Origin: Clostridiales bacterium
GTDB lineage: Bacteria; Bacillota; Clostridia; Saccharofermentanales; Saccharofermentanaceae
Assembly: GCA_017427465.1 (NCBI GenBank)
Contig: JAFRST010000004.1
Span: 1 to 49,605, forward strand
DNA: 49,605 nucleotides
Direction of reading: 5' to 3'
The position numbers and the translations under genes are program-made. The notes below the pieces were generated by a model. That model saw only the letters and a list, made by a program, of their open reading frames with translations. It ran no database searches and had not been told where the DNA came from. The stretch's first letter is position 1. The number at the start of each line of letters is the position of its first letter. This document shows, piece by piece, positions 42,422-49,605 of the stretch.

Positions 42422-42450
42422 ATAATACACCGCTGATTTATCTTTGTCAA
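42422..42450 (-). promoter_or_regulatory. Promoter of the DUF2975/XRE operon
   Basis: On the minus strand: TTGACA, 17 bp, TATTAT. This is the closest match to the sigma-A consensus in the window, fitting a gene pair held down by its own repressor. Confidence 0.85.
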
Positions 42451-42531
42451 CAACTTTTTAACGATAAACATTAAATTATTTGCGATTAAGATTGTGAATA
42501 GTCTATGCGAGCAAGCGACCGTCTAATTGGC

Positions 42532-42537
42532 TATAAT
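42532..42537 (+). promoter_or_regulatory. -10 element of the SpoU methylase gene
   Basis: TATAAT 33 bases ahead of the TTG start. The -35 region is weak. Confidence 0.45.
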
Positions 42538-42569
42538 AGTAATGATCTTCAAATAAAGGAGAAGGTATC

Positions 42570-43289
42570 TTGATCAAAGTAACCAGCTATAAAAGCGGAA
42601 ACGAATATTCATACGGACTGGGCGCGACTATCGCCATGGAATACCTTCTCAAGAAGAAGGAAGCGGTTAAGGCGGTAATCCTTCACCCGGATTTCAGATC
42701 TGAAGAGACAATTGCCAAGATCAATTCGATCTGCGGCAAAGATATTCCGGTATCAGTCGAGGCAAAGCCATTCAATATTCTTTCCAAAAAAGAGAACTGC
42801 TTTGTTATCTGTGTAATAGAGAAGAAGAACGAACCTATAAGAGACGGCAACCACATGGTCCTCGTCAATCCTTCCAACTGCGGCAACTTGGGAACGATCG
42901 TAAGGAGCTGCCTGGGATTTGGCGTTAAGAACTTAGCGATAGTAGGTCCCAAGGCGGCAGATCCTTTTGATCCCAAGACGATAAGAGCATCTATGGGCGC
43001 TTTAGCTAGCGTGAATGTCGAAGTTTTCGAGAAGTTCGAAGATTATCAGAAGAGATTTCCCAATAACAATCTCTATCCGTTCATGCTTGACGGCAGCACG
43101 ATCCTTCAAAAGACAACGATAAATAAGCCCTTCTCGCTCATAATGGGCAATGAGGCGACAGGCCTTGATCCTGCGTTCCAAAACATAGGTCAGCCAATCA
43201 GAATAGAGCATTCAGGCGATATTGACAGCCTGAATATTACAATTGCCGCAAGTATCGGGCTTTATGAAGCAACAAAGTCTTGCGAATAA
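42570..43289 (+). CDS. SpoU/TrmH-family RNA 2'-O-methyltransferase
   Basis: A 239-residue knotted methyltransferase. Motif 1 is NPSNCGNLGTIVRSC (Asn100, Arg112), motif 2 is FSLIMGNEATGLD, and motif 3 is IRIEHSGDIDSLNITIAASIGLYE. These form the SAM-binding knot. An N-terminal domain of about 90 residues probably binds RNA. The target (rRNA or tRNA) cannot be told. The start is TTG at 42570, behind AAAGGAGAAGG, with no better start in frame. The rpsT promoter overlaps its 3' end. Confidence 0.88.
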   Translation: MIKVTSYKSGNEYSYGLGATIAMEYLLKKKEAVKAVILHPDFRSEETIAKINSICGKDIPVSVEAKPFNILSKKENCFVICVIEKKNEPIRDGNHMVLVNPSNCGNLGTIVRSCLGFGVKNLAIVGPKAADPFDPKTIRASMGALASVNVEVFEKFEDYQKRFPNNNLYPFMLDGSTILQKTTINKPFSLIMGNEATGLDPAFQNIGQPIRIEHSGDIDSLNITIAASIGLYEATKSCE

Positions 43290-43308
43290 AATACAATCGT
43301 GATACAAT
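43280..43308 (+). promoter_or_regulatory. Promoter of rpsT
   Basis: TTGCGA, 17 bp, TACAAT with a TGA extension. The -35 overlaps the last codons of the methylase gene. Confidence 0.7.
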
Positions 43309-43352
43309 TCTTCGGTAATTTGAAGATATAACTCTAAAAAGGAGAAGAAGAG

Positions 43353-43613
43353 ATGCCTAATATCAAATCAGCTATCAAGCGTGTAAGCGTTTCCGAGAAG
43401 AAGGCTGCTGCCAATAAGAGCAAGAAGAGTGCTATCCGCACAACTGTTAAGAAGGCAAAGGCTGATATCGCTAACGGCGAGAATCTTGATGCTACAATCA
43501 AGTCAACACAGAAGGCATTGGATCAGGCTGCTGCTAAGGGCCACATGAGCAAGAACGCAGCTTCCAGAACAAAGTCCAGACTTGCTAAGGCTGCTAACGC
43601 TACCAAGGCTTAA
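43353..43613 (+). CDS. rpsT: 30S ribosomal protein S20
   Basis: An 86-residue, lysine- and alanine-rich S20 protein that binds 16S rRNA. PNIKSAIKRVSVSEKKAAANKSKKSAIRT and the C-terminal GHMSKNAASRTKSRLAKA are diagnostic. AAAGGAGAAG lies before the ATG. It is a single gene with its own promoter and terminator. Confidence 0.96.
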   Translation: MPNIKSAIKRVSVSEKKAAANKSKKSAIRTTVKKAKADIANGENLDATIKSTQKALDQAAAKGHMSKNAASRTKSRLAKAANATKA

Positions 43614-43637
43614 TTAGTTTATTTAGCGAATAACAAC

Positions 43638-43672
43638 AACCGTCTGTCGGATTATCCGGCGGACGGTTTTAT
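43638..43672 (+). terminator. Terminator of rpsT
   Basis: A 13-bp stem with two G-U pairs (43638-43650 with 43656-43668) is followed by TTTTATT. Confidence 0.88.
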
Positions 43673-43740
43673 TCTGCATTTTTTCAGATTTGATGTGCGG
43701 ATACTGCCACGACATGACTGCAAGAGGCGAAAGACCTGCG

Positions 43741-44550
43741 CTATAACAGATATCTGCGTATCTTTTCTTCTATTACTTTTGTGTTCAGAGGCTTCCTGTC
43801 CGTTTCCATTGTCAGTATCAGACTTGTCTCATCAAAATCATCGGCGAGTGTGTATTTCGCGATCTTGCTGACGTTACGGTCGGCATAGTCATCTTTTCCC
43901 ATCATGCCGAGGTGCTCCCAATAATAGTCTTTTCGAAGCCTGACATTAAGACAGTTGAAGTCCGGCGCAGCGATAAGCACTCCGTGGCTGTAGAGCGGAT
44001 ACTCGTAACGGTAAGGAATGTTGTTCCTAAGCAAAGCATCGGCGATCAGTATCTCGGATTTCGATCTGACGCGTTCGCCCTTTGCCGTGTAATACTCCGG
44101 ATCGTCTTTTCCGAAGCCCAATCTGTCGTACGGAGTATTCTGCCACTGCTTTATGAACTCTTCGTCGCTCAAGTATTCAGGAACAACCAGTTGTTTGCGC
44201 CCCTCTGACATCTTCTCATATATCTGCTGTGGTGCAGATTCATCGTAATTCTTTAAAAACGCTTCGATAGCTTTTTGCTGTTCTTTAAGCGTTTTTAATA
44301 GTTTGGCATCGTAATCTTTTTGGGCGAGGCTTACGGCGAGATGGCGATCGCTAAGGTGAATATAAGTGCCTTTGAGATCATTAGCATTGTTCCTTCTGTA
44401 ATATTGATACTTGTTCCCCTTTTTAGCTATGCGCAGAAATCCTGTCGGAGACTCTTTAAGCTTGCCTTCAAGATAATTAATTGTTTGGTCTATTCTTACC
44501 TTTTGCTGAATTAGCATTTTAACTGCTGATTCTAAACGAATTAAGTTCAT
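43741..44550 (-). CDS. PD-(D/E)XK nuclease-like protein of clostridial unknown family
   Basis: A 269-residue protein. Residues 1-120 form helical coiled coils (about 5-35 and 70-105), with LRIAKKGNKYQYY between them. The C-terminal part reads RSKSEILIADALLRNNIPYRYEYPLY, then AAPDFNCL, then DYYWEHLG. Glu166, Asp197 and Glu212 are placed as in PD-(D/E)XK nucleases, with WEH replacing the usual ExK. I recall similar proteins in many gut clostridia, never with a defined role. The ATG at 44550 has GGA seven bases upstream; the ATG at 44556 sits too close to it. A three-unit hairpin array lies directly upstream on the same strand. Confidence 0.65.
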   Translation of the reverse strand: MNLIRLESAVKMLIQQKVRIDQTINYLEGKLKESPTGFLRIAKKGNKYQYYRRNNANDLKGTYIHLSDRHLAVSLAQKDYDAKLLKTLKEQQKAIEAFLKNYDESAPQQIYEKMSEGRKQLVVPEYLSDEEFIKQWQNTPYDRLGFGKDDPEYYTAKGERVRSKSEILIADALLRNNIPYRYEYPLYSHGVLIAAPDFNCLNVRLRKDYYWEHLGMMGKDDYADRNVSKIAKYTLADDFDETSLILTMETDRKPLNTKVIEEKIRRYLL

Positions 44551-44586
44551 ATTCATTTCCGCTTTCTGAGTTAATAGTTTTTAATA

Positions 44587-44771
44587 ACCTACAAGAATTC
44601 GAAAACAACGATTCTTGTAGGTCGTTTTTGTTGCGATTTTTAGTCTTTGGGTCAGAAATGACCTACAGGATTCTTTATAGTTCAATTTTTGTAGGTCGTA
44701 TTAGTTTCTAACGGTCATTTCTGATGCGAAAACAGCCTACAAGATTGAGTAATTTGCAATCTTGTAGGTCG
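44587..44771. repeat. Three tandem hairpins with a 74-bp period (CCTACA...TGTAGG)
   Basis: Three units begin with CCTACA at 44588, 44662 and 44736 and end with GTAGGTCG at 44617, 44691 and 44764. Each forms an 11- or 12-bp stem: 44587-44598 with 44611-44622 (perfect), 44660-44670 with 44687-44697 (two G-U pairs), and 44736-44747 with 44757-44768 (perfect). A further 12-bp perfect inverted pair (44652-44663 with 44713-44724) encloses the middle hairpin. Stems are kept while loops and linkers differ. This fills most of the 367-base gap between the nuclease-like gene and tmcAL. The first hairpin has a T run on the plus side. Confidence 0.75.
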
Positions 44772-44856
44772 AAAAGTTATGTCATTGTAAGAACATGCTA
44801 AAACATTGATTTGGAACTTCAACCCTTTTTCGAAACCTTGAGACAGACTTACCCTT

Positions 44857-44878
44857 AACCGACAAATTCTTGTCGGTT
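44857..44878. repeat. 9-bp hairpin behind tmcAL (possible weak terminator)
   Basis: AACCGACAA and TTGTCGGTT pair perfectly around an ATTC loop. The tmcAL side has no T run, so termination there is doubtful. The core ACAA..TTGT resembles the stems of the nearby array. Confidence 0.5.
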
Positions 44879-44917
44879 TTGAGACTCCGTGATTGAAGGC
44901 AGGATGAAAACAATTGG

Positions 44918-46210
44918 TTATTTTACGATTACCGGGATCGATTCCCACTCTGAAGCGGTGTCCCTGTCGTAGAGCTTCCAGCCTGTAGATGCCGCCCTCA
45001 TGTCGAGCTCGAAAATCTTTTTAAGGCTCTCGTTCTCAGACTGGAGTTCCAGGCAATCCGAAGGCCTGTTGATGACAGGGATCTTCGCGCACTTACCCAT
45101 TATCTTAAGACAATACTTACCTTCGCTGTTAAAGCCCAACACTCTGATGTAGGGCGGTCTTTTTATCTCAAGGCAGGAATTATCCTGGCCAGTGATCATG
45201 CTGGCGAGAGCCCGCTGGATTCTTGATAACGTATATCTCTTTGTGGATATCATGTTCCCGAAAACCTTGAGGTCATAATCGTCATCCGGAATGGTGCCGG
45301 GCCTGATATCTGATGCGGTATTTTTGATATAACCTGACAGATCATCGCTCATATAAGCAATGTTATCGAGAGATGAAGATGCATTTGCAGCGAGCATGCA
45401 TTCCCTTATGTAATCAACATAATTAGGGAAAGTGAACACGCCTGAGGAAGCGGCTGAAAGCATTGTGCCAAGAGCTAAGTCCGGCATGTGGCCGTTGAGC
45501 TTCAGAGCGATCGCCGACTGACTGAAGTTATTGGAGGCTTCTTCGAAGATAGCCTTGCGTATTGCAGTAGCGCTCGCGAATTCGCCATTGATCTTGTCTT
45601 CGTGATACCCGTTGCCTTCGCGCTTTATAATTATCACGTTGATCCTGTGCTGCTTATCGATCTTCTTAAGAGCCAGGAGATAATCCAATGCCAGTATTGA
45701 GTTAGGGCTCGATAAGACTGAAGCGATGTCCCCCGTGATTCCTTTAGAGACTGCGTAATCCTTGATGGCAGAAGCTCTTGCTTCGGGGAAGCTGATCCCT
45801 GTGGAGATGTATTCGCTGATTTTGGAATTGAAAAGCACATTATCTTCAAAGCGCTCTTCGGAAAGAGCCTTTAAAAGATCAGTGTCATCCGTATCGACAC
45901 CAAAGGCAATGTCGGTTACGACGCCTGTGGAAACGAGTTCAGACACGGCACCTTCGGCAAATCTTGAAGAAGGCGCGCAGGAGAAGCTGAACGGGAGTCC
46001 GATCACTACATCGGCACCGCAAAGAAGTGCCTGTCTTGCTCGTACGGCAGGAGGGCAGACAGCGGGAAGCCCCCTTTGGGTAAAAAAGCCTGATATGACA
46101 GGCATGACGATGGCTCTGGGGTCATTAACGATCTCACGGGCCTTCTTTATCAGATACCCGTGACCGTTATGGAAAGGATTAAATTCCGCAATAATTCCTA
46201 TAACCCGCAA
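44918..46210 (-). CDS. tmcAL: tRNA(Met) cytidine acetate ligase
   Basis: A 430-residue protein of the TmcAL (YlbM) family, which uses ATP and acetate to acetylate C34 of elongator tRNA-Met. The N-terminus RVIGIIAEFNPFHNGHGYLI holds the nucleotidyltransferase HxGH-type motif (HNGH). VMPVISGFFTQRGLPA, ADVVIGLPFSFSCAPSSRFAEGAV and SPNSILALDYL follow in the expected order. The start is TTG with AGAGGG about ten bases upstream, and no in-frame ATG precedes the conserved motif. Confidence 0.93.
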   Translation of the reverse strand: MRVIGIIAEFNPFHNGHGYLIKKAREIVNDPRAIVMPVISGFFTQRGLPAVCPPAVRARQALLCGADVVIGLPFSFSCAPSSRFAEGAVSELVSTGVVTDIAFGVDTDDTDLLKALSEERFEDNVLFNSKISEYISTGISFPEARASAIKDYAVSKGITGDIASVLSSPNSILALDYLLALKKIDKQHRINVIIIKREGNGYHEDKINGEFASATAIRKAIFEEASNNFSQSAIALKLNGHMPDLALGTMLSAASSGVFTFPNYVDYIRECMLAANASSSLDNIAYMSDDLSGYIKNTASDIRPGTIPDDDYDLKVFGNMISTKRYTLSRIQRALASMITGQDNSCLEIKRPPYIRVLGFNSEGKYCLKIMGKCAKIPVINRPSDCLELQSENESLKKIFELDMRAASTGWKLYDRDTASEWESIPVIVK

Positions 46211-46231
46211 TTTAAGTAAACCCTCTGCTTT

Positions 46232-46259
46232 TGGTATAATCTTTGATTGTAAGATTATA
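46232..46259. promoter_or_regulatory. Overlapping divergent -10 elements between tmcAL and the anchored protein gene
   Basis: TATAATCTT (46235-46243) and AAGATTATA (46251-46259) form a perfect inverted repeat, giving a TATAAT on each strand. The plus copy is an extended -10 (TGGTATAAT). Both transcription starts would fall between the arms, so the promoters probably compete. Confidence 0.55.
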
Positions 46260-46277
46260 TTTCATAAGGCGGAGTTT

Positions 46278-47627
46278 ATGCAACGCAGGCAGATAGCAGG
46301 CATCGGAATAGGAAAGATCGTGACAGGAGCGATACTGGCCGTTATCGCATTAGGCGCGGTTATATTCTACCTGTTCTATACCGGCAGATTCGGAGGCGGT
46401 TCGAAGCTTAAACTTACCAGCCCCGTCCATGTCGGTCACGATTACAGTGACATAGCTGCTGATAACAATATTGTCAGTGATTATCTTTTCGGAAAGGTCA
46501 AGAAACTCAATGTCGAGAAGGGCGGCGACGGAATACTCGCGTCCACCACATATACTATCGCAGGAAGACTGGTTACACAGGAAGCCGAGAACTCGGGAGT
46601 ATACGAGCTCACTGACCAGGCATTGCTCCTCAAGTGTTATGTAAGAGCGGGCGACGGTGCCAATGCCATAGCTCTCAAGAATGAAGTGACCAAGCGATTC
46701 AGATTGTCTGACGGCGCGTACAGGACGTTCGTTTATTCTGATCCTGCCAAGTCGGAAGAACTTATTACCGTATCCGCTTCGATGGCATGGCTCGATGCGC
46801 TGACAGAATACTATGTCTCATACGGTAATGACGACGACTATAAGGAGATCTGCCATCTTGCGGGACTTCTTTTCGATAATGAAGGAAGAGTTATCCCCGA
46901 GCAGCTCTCGGTCGCTAAATATGCCGAATCGCTTTATGTAAGCCTTGAGGATACGAGCACCATCGAAGAAGGCATGGAAGGATCTCTTGAGCAGCTCTAC
47001 GGGACTATCACCGGAGATGTCGAGGGAGCTGATGCTGCAAGAGATGAGCTCGAAGCTGATATTGAAGGTGTATTGCTGTCTAACATCAATCTGAGGCTCA
47101 TCAGGGATCTCGAGAACAACGGCATCCTGGTTCAGGGAGCTTACGAGCGTGCCCTGAAAGCAGTCAAAGGCGGATTCGCGGGAGCCGGCTACGCATTCTA
47201 TGCATATGCGACTAACGGCCAAATGGACAGCGAAGACTATATCTATACCGGACAGGATATCGGAGCATTCGATATCACGCATAGTGTTAAGACTATGAGA
47301 AATCTTGCAGAGGTCGGAGAGCTCGACAATGAGTCTTTTGCCGAGTTTAAGGGCCAGGTCATGAATTACGGCAGGATCTATACCGAGTACGTTATCATGA
47401 CCGGCAGTTACTCCGGCAGGGAAGCCTTGAACGCATATTCTGATGCTCTGCTGTTGGCATATTTTGTGGGCGATAAAGACCTTTACGCCACTCTTACCAA
47501 TGCTCTCGGCAAGAGAGTTGCCACCAAATCGACGAGTCCTGCTCTCTATATGATCTTCAGGGAAGAGAATGACAGATATGTCTTCTACGCAAGGGAGAAT
47601 TTCGCTGCCCGTCTTGCTACTTCTTAA
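46278..47627 (+). CDS. Membrane-anchored helical protein of unknown function
   Basis: A 449-residue protein with a basic N-terminus, one transmembrane helix (about 12-35) and an extracytoplasmic domain made almost wholly of amphipathic helices. Segments such as YELTDQALLLKCYVRAGDGANAIAL, SASMAWLDALTEYYVSYGN and EALNAYSDALLLAYFVGD recur at roughly 50-80-residue steps. This recalls the six-hairpin (alpha/alpha) toroid of GH8-like glycosidases, but no catalytic motif is recognised. AGGCGGAG lies ahead of the ATG. The neighbour downstream, pta, has its own promoter, so no functional link is implied. Confidence 0.6.
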   Translation: MQRRQIAGIGIGKIVTGAILAVIALGAVIFYLFYTGRFGGGSKLKLTSPVHVGHDYSDIAADNNIVSDYLFGKVKKLNVEKGGDGILASTTYTIAGRLVTQEAENSGVYELTDQALLLKCYVRAGDGANAIALKNEVTKRFRLSDGAYRTFVYSDPAKSEELITVSASMAWLDALTEYYVSYGNDDDYKEICHLAGLLFDNEGRVIPEQLSVAKYAESLYVSLEDTSTIEEGMEGSLEQLYGTITGDVEGADAARDELEADIEGVLLSNINLRLIRDLENNGILVQGAYERALKAVKGGFAGAGYAFYAYATNGQMDSEDYIYTGQDIGAFDITHSVKTMRNLAEVGELDNESFAEFKGQVMNYGRIYTEYVIMTGSYSGREALNAYSDALLLAYFVGDKDLYATLTNALGKRVATKSTSPALYMIFREENDRYVFYARENFAARLATS

Positions 47628-47641
47628 TTAGTTCTTCTTAA

Positions 47642-47670
47642 TTGAAATAACAAGTGTTTACGAGTATACT
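47642..47670 (+). promoter_or_regulatory. Promoter of pta-ackA
   Basis: TTGAAA, 17 bp, TATACT. The leader is about 30 bases, with AAAGGAG ahead of the pta ATG. Confidence 0.78.
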
Positions 47671-47705
47671 TTTGTCGACAAAAAATTCCAAAGGAGACAA
47701 TATAT

Positions 47706-48797
47706 ATGGCATTCATTGATGACATCATGGCCAGAGCTAAGGCTGACAAGAAGACTATCGTACTTCCCGAGTCAATGGACAAGAGAACATTTGAGGCTGC
47801 CGAGAAGATCCTTAAGGCTGACATGGCTAACCTCATCATCATCGGTACACCTGACGAGATCGCTAAGAATTCCGCAGGTTTTGACATTACAGGCGCAACG
47901 ATCGTTGATCCTTATAACGATCCCAACAAGCAGAAATATATCGACAAGTTCGTTGAGCTCCGCGGTGTTGACACCATGGTAGCTGCAGCTAAGAAGAAGG
48001 CTGAGAAGAAGGGTTTCTCTGAGGAAGAGACTGCTGCTGCAATCGCTGACGCTGAGAAGAAGGGCATAACACCCGAGAAGGCTGAAGAGAAGATGAATTC
48101 CGATTACATGTACTATGCATGCCTTATGTGCAAGTGCGGTGATGCTGACGGTGCCGTTTCCGTTGCTTGCCACTCCACAGGTAACACGATCCTTCCTGCA
48201 CTCCAGCTCCTTAAGACAAAGCCCGGTATCTCTTCAGTATCCGGCTTCTTCCTTATGGACGTTCCTAACTGCGATCTTGGTGAGCACGGTCTCTTTATTT
48301 TCGCTGACTGCGCAGTTAACACAGACGTAGATTCTGCTAAGCTCGCTGAGATCGCTAAGCTCTCCGCTGAGTCATTCGAGCAGTTCATCGGCGCTCCCGC
48401 TAAGGTAGCCATGCTCTCATATTCTTCATACGGTTCAGCTAAGCACGCTGACGTAGATAAGGTTTCCAACGCTGTTAAGATCGCTAAGGAAAAGTATCCT
48501 GATCTCGTAGTAGACGGTGAGCTCCAGCTCGATGCAGCTCTCGTTGAAGAAGTTGGCCAGTTAAAGGCACCCGGATCACCGGTTGCAGGCCACGCTAACA
48601 CATTGGTATTCCCTTCACTCGAAGCAGGCAACATCGGCTACAAGCTTGTTCAGAGACTTGCTAAGGCTCCTGCTTACGGACCGGTCCTCCAGGGCCTGGC
48701 TCTCCCCGTAAACGACCTTTCCAGAGGCTGCAACGCTGACGACATCGTCGGTACGGTTGCTATTACCGCAGTTCAGGCTCAGGCTGCACAGGCTTAA
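47706..48797 (+). CDS. pta: Phosphate acetyltransferase
   Basis: A 363-residue phosphotransacetylase that turns acetyl-CoA and phosphate into acetyl phosphate. KKTIVLPESMDKRTFEAAEKIL, GADGAVSVACHSTGNTILPALQLL-type and VSGFFLMDVP segments are present, followed by AMLSYSSYGSAKHADVDKV, DGELQLDAA and NTLVFPSLEAGNIGYKLVQRL. An inserted charged helix (about 100-125, KKKAEKKGFSEEETAAA) is commonly seen in clostridial enzymes. Codon use is strongly biased, as expected for a central fermentation enzyme. ackA follows after 43 bases. Confidence 0.96.
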   Translation: MAFIDDIMARAKADKKTIVLPESMDKRTFEAAEKILKADMANLIIIGTPDEIAKNSAGFDITGATIVDPYNDPNKQKYIDKFVELRGVDTMVAAAKKKAEKKGFSEEETAAAIADAEKKGITPEKAEEKMNSDYMYYACLMCKCGDADGAVSVACHSTGNTILPALQLLKTKPGISSVSGFFLMDVPNCDLGEHGLFIFADCAVNTDVDSAKLAEIAKLSAESFEQFIGAPAKVAMLSYSSYGSAKHADVDKVSNAVKIAKEKYPDLVVDGELQLDAALVEEVGQLKAPGSPVAGHANTLVFPSLEAGNIGYKLVQRLAKAPAYGPVLQGLALPVNDLSRGCNADDIVGTVAITAVQAQAAQA

Positions 48798-48840
48798 GAG
48801 CTGACCGATATAAGAATTAAAAGACAGGAGAAAAGTCTAA

Positions 48841-49605
48841 TGAAGATTTTAGTAATCAATTGCGGTAGTTCTTCCGCAAAGTTCCAGCTTTTCGATATCG
48901 ATACAGGCGATGTACTCGCAAAGGGTAATGCCGAGAGAATCGGAATCGACGGTAAGCTCACATATAAGCCTGCAGGCAAGGACGAGTTCGTTTCTACAGA
49001 ACCCATGCCTGATCACAAGGTTGCTGTAAAGATGATTCTCGATGCTCTTGTTGATCCTGAGCACGGCGTTATCTCTGACGTATCCGAGATCGCAGCTGTA
49101 GGCCACAGAGTACTCCACGGCGGTAAGTACTATAGTGCTTCAGTTATCGTTAACGACGACGTTAAGAGAGTTATCAGAGAGTGCTTCCCTTTAGGACCTC
49201 TGCACAATCCCGCTAACCTCATCGGTATCGAGGCCTGCGAGGATGTTCTTCCTGAGGGCACACCTCAAGTTGCAGTATTCGATACAGCTTTCCATCAGAC
49301 AATGCCCCCGAAGGCATACACATATGCTCTTCCTTATGAGCTTTCCGAGAAGTATGACATCCGCCGCTACGGTTTCCACGGAACGTCCCACCGTTATGTA
49401 AGCCACAGAGTTGCTGATTTCCTCGGCAAGAAGTATGAAGACTTGAGGATCATCACATGCCATCTGGGCAATGGCTCATCCTTTGCAGCTGTTAAGGACG
49501 GCAAGTGCCAGGATACATCAATGGGTCTTACACCTCTTGCAGGTATCTGCATGGGTACAAGAACAGGTGACATCGATCCGGCTATCGTTCCTTTCCTCAT
49601 GAAGA
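48841..49605 (+). CDS. ackA: Acetate kinase, N-terminal part
   Basis: The first 255 codons of acetate kinase, cut by the right edge. [18 protein letters not shown] is the first phosphate loop, [11 protein letters not shown] and [19 protein letters not shown] are family signatures, [13 protein letters not shown] carries the catalytic His region, and [14 protein letters not shown] with [12 protein letters not shown] follow. The enzyme makes ATP and acetate from acetyl phosphate, completing the route from the oxidoreductase at the left edge. CAGGAGAAA lies before the ATG. Confidence 0.96.

Noticed and set aside
44587..44771. A CRISPR array
   Set aside because: There are only three units, each is itself a hairpin with a variable centre, the copies are imperfect, and no cas genes are near.

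Overview
The window is a compact, protein-dense stretch of a chromosome from an anaerobic, fermentative member of the Clostridia (Bacillota). It carries pyruvate:ferredoxin oxidoreductase, phosphotransacetylase and acetate kinase, a DnaD/DnaI-type primosome pair, zinc-ribbon ribosomal protein L28, HemZ, type II pantothenate kinase and TmcAL. Ribosome binding sites are strong GGAGG types and promoters are sigma-A-like. The genus cannot be fixed from the sequence; an Oscillospirales/Saccharofermentans-like gut or rumen bacterium is an impression, not a demonstration.

Layout. 1-5.6 kb: 3' end of the pyruvate oxidoreductase gene, a primosome operon (dnaD-like, dnaI/dnaC-like, acpS, an envelope protein with a degenerate NlpC/P60 domain), rpmB and a small membrane protein. 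5.6-8.3 kb, minus strand: serS and a DUF4015-type glycosidase-like protein. 8.5-12.9 kb: a degenerate Nudix protein, a YigZ/IMPACT protein, an HtrA protease with a 46-residue membrane protein behind it, and a convergent SurA/PrsA-like membrane foldase. 13-19.2 kb: two YfhO-type polytopic membrane proteins and a DEDDh exonuclease. 19.2-34.1 kb: a type IV pilus region interrupted by a minus-strand group (YebC, a P-loop/Asp23-like fusion, DUF6062, a DsrE-like protein). 34.2-38.4 kb: coaW, an acyltransferase-like membrane protein, a DUF3810 metalloprotease-like protein and hemZ. 38.4-41.3 kb: small acetyltransferases and lipoproteins. 41.3-46.2 kb: tRNA-Pro, an XRE/DUF2975 pair, a SpoU methylase, rpsT, a PD-(D/E)XK-like protein with a three-unit hairpin array in front of it, and tmcAL. 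46.3-49.6 kb: an anchored helical protein, then pta and the 5' part of ackA.

The main system is the type IV pilus: extension ATPase PilB, retraction ATPase PilT, platform PilC, alignment proteins PilM/N/O, two very short pilins, two larger minor pilins and a remote 715-residue PilX-like protein. PilB begins with two 24-residue RLG motifs five residues apart, the signature of the c-di-GMP-binding MshEN domain. The remote PilX-like gene and the minor-pilin operon, 13 kb apart, share an upstream block with GTTAACAAA-type repeats and an identical TGTTGAAATTT around the -35. No prepilin peptidase gene lies in the window.

Other points to check are a roughly 74-bp-period hairpin array upstream of the nuclease-like gene, a family of terminators with nearly the same stem, and two apparent pseudoenzymes (NlpC/P60 and Nudix).
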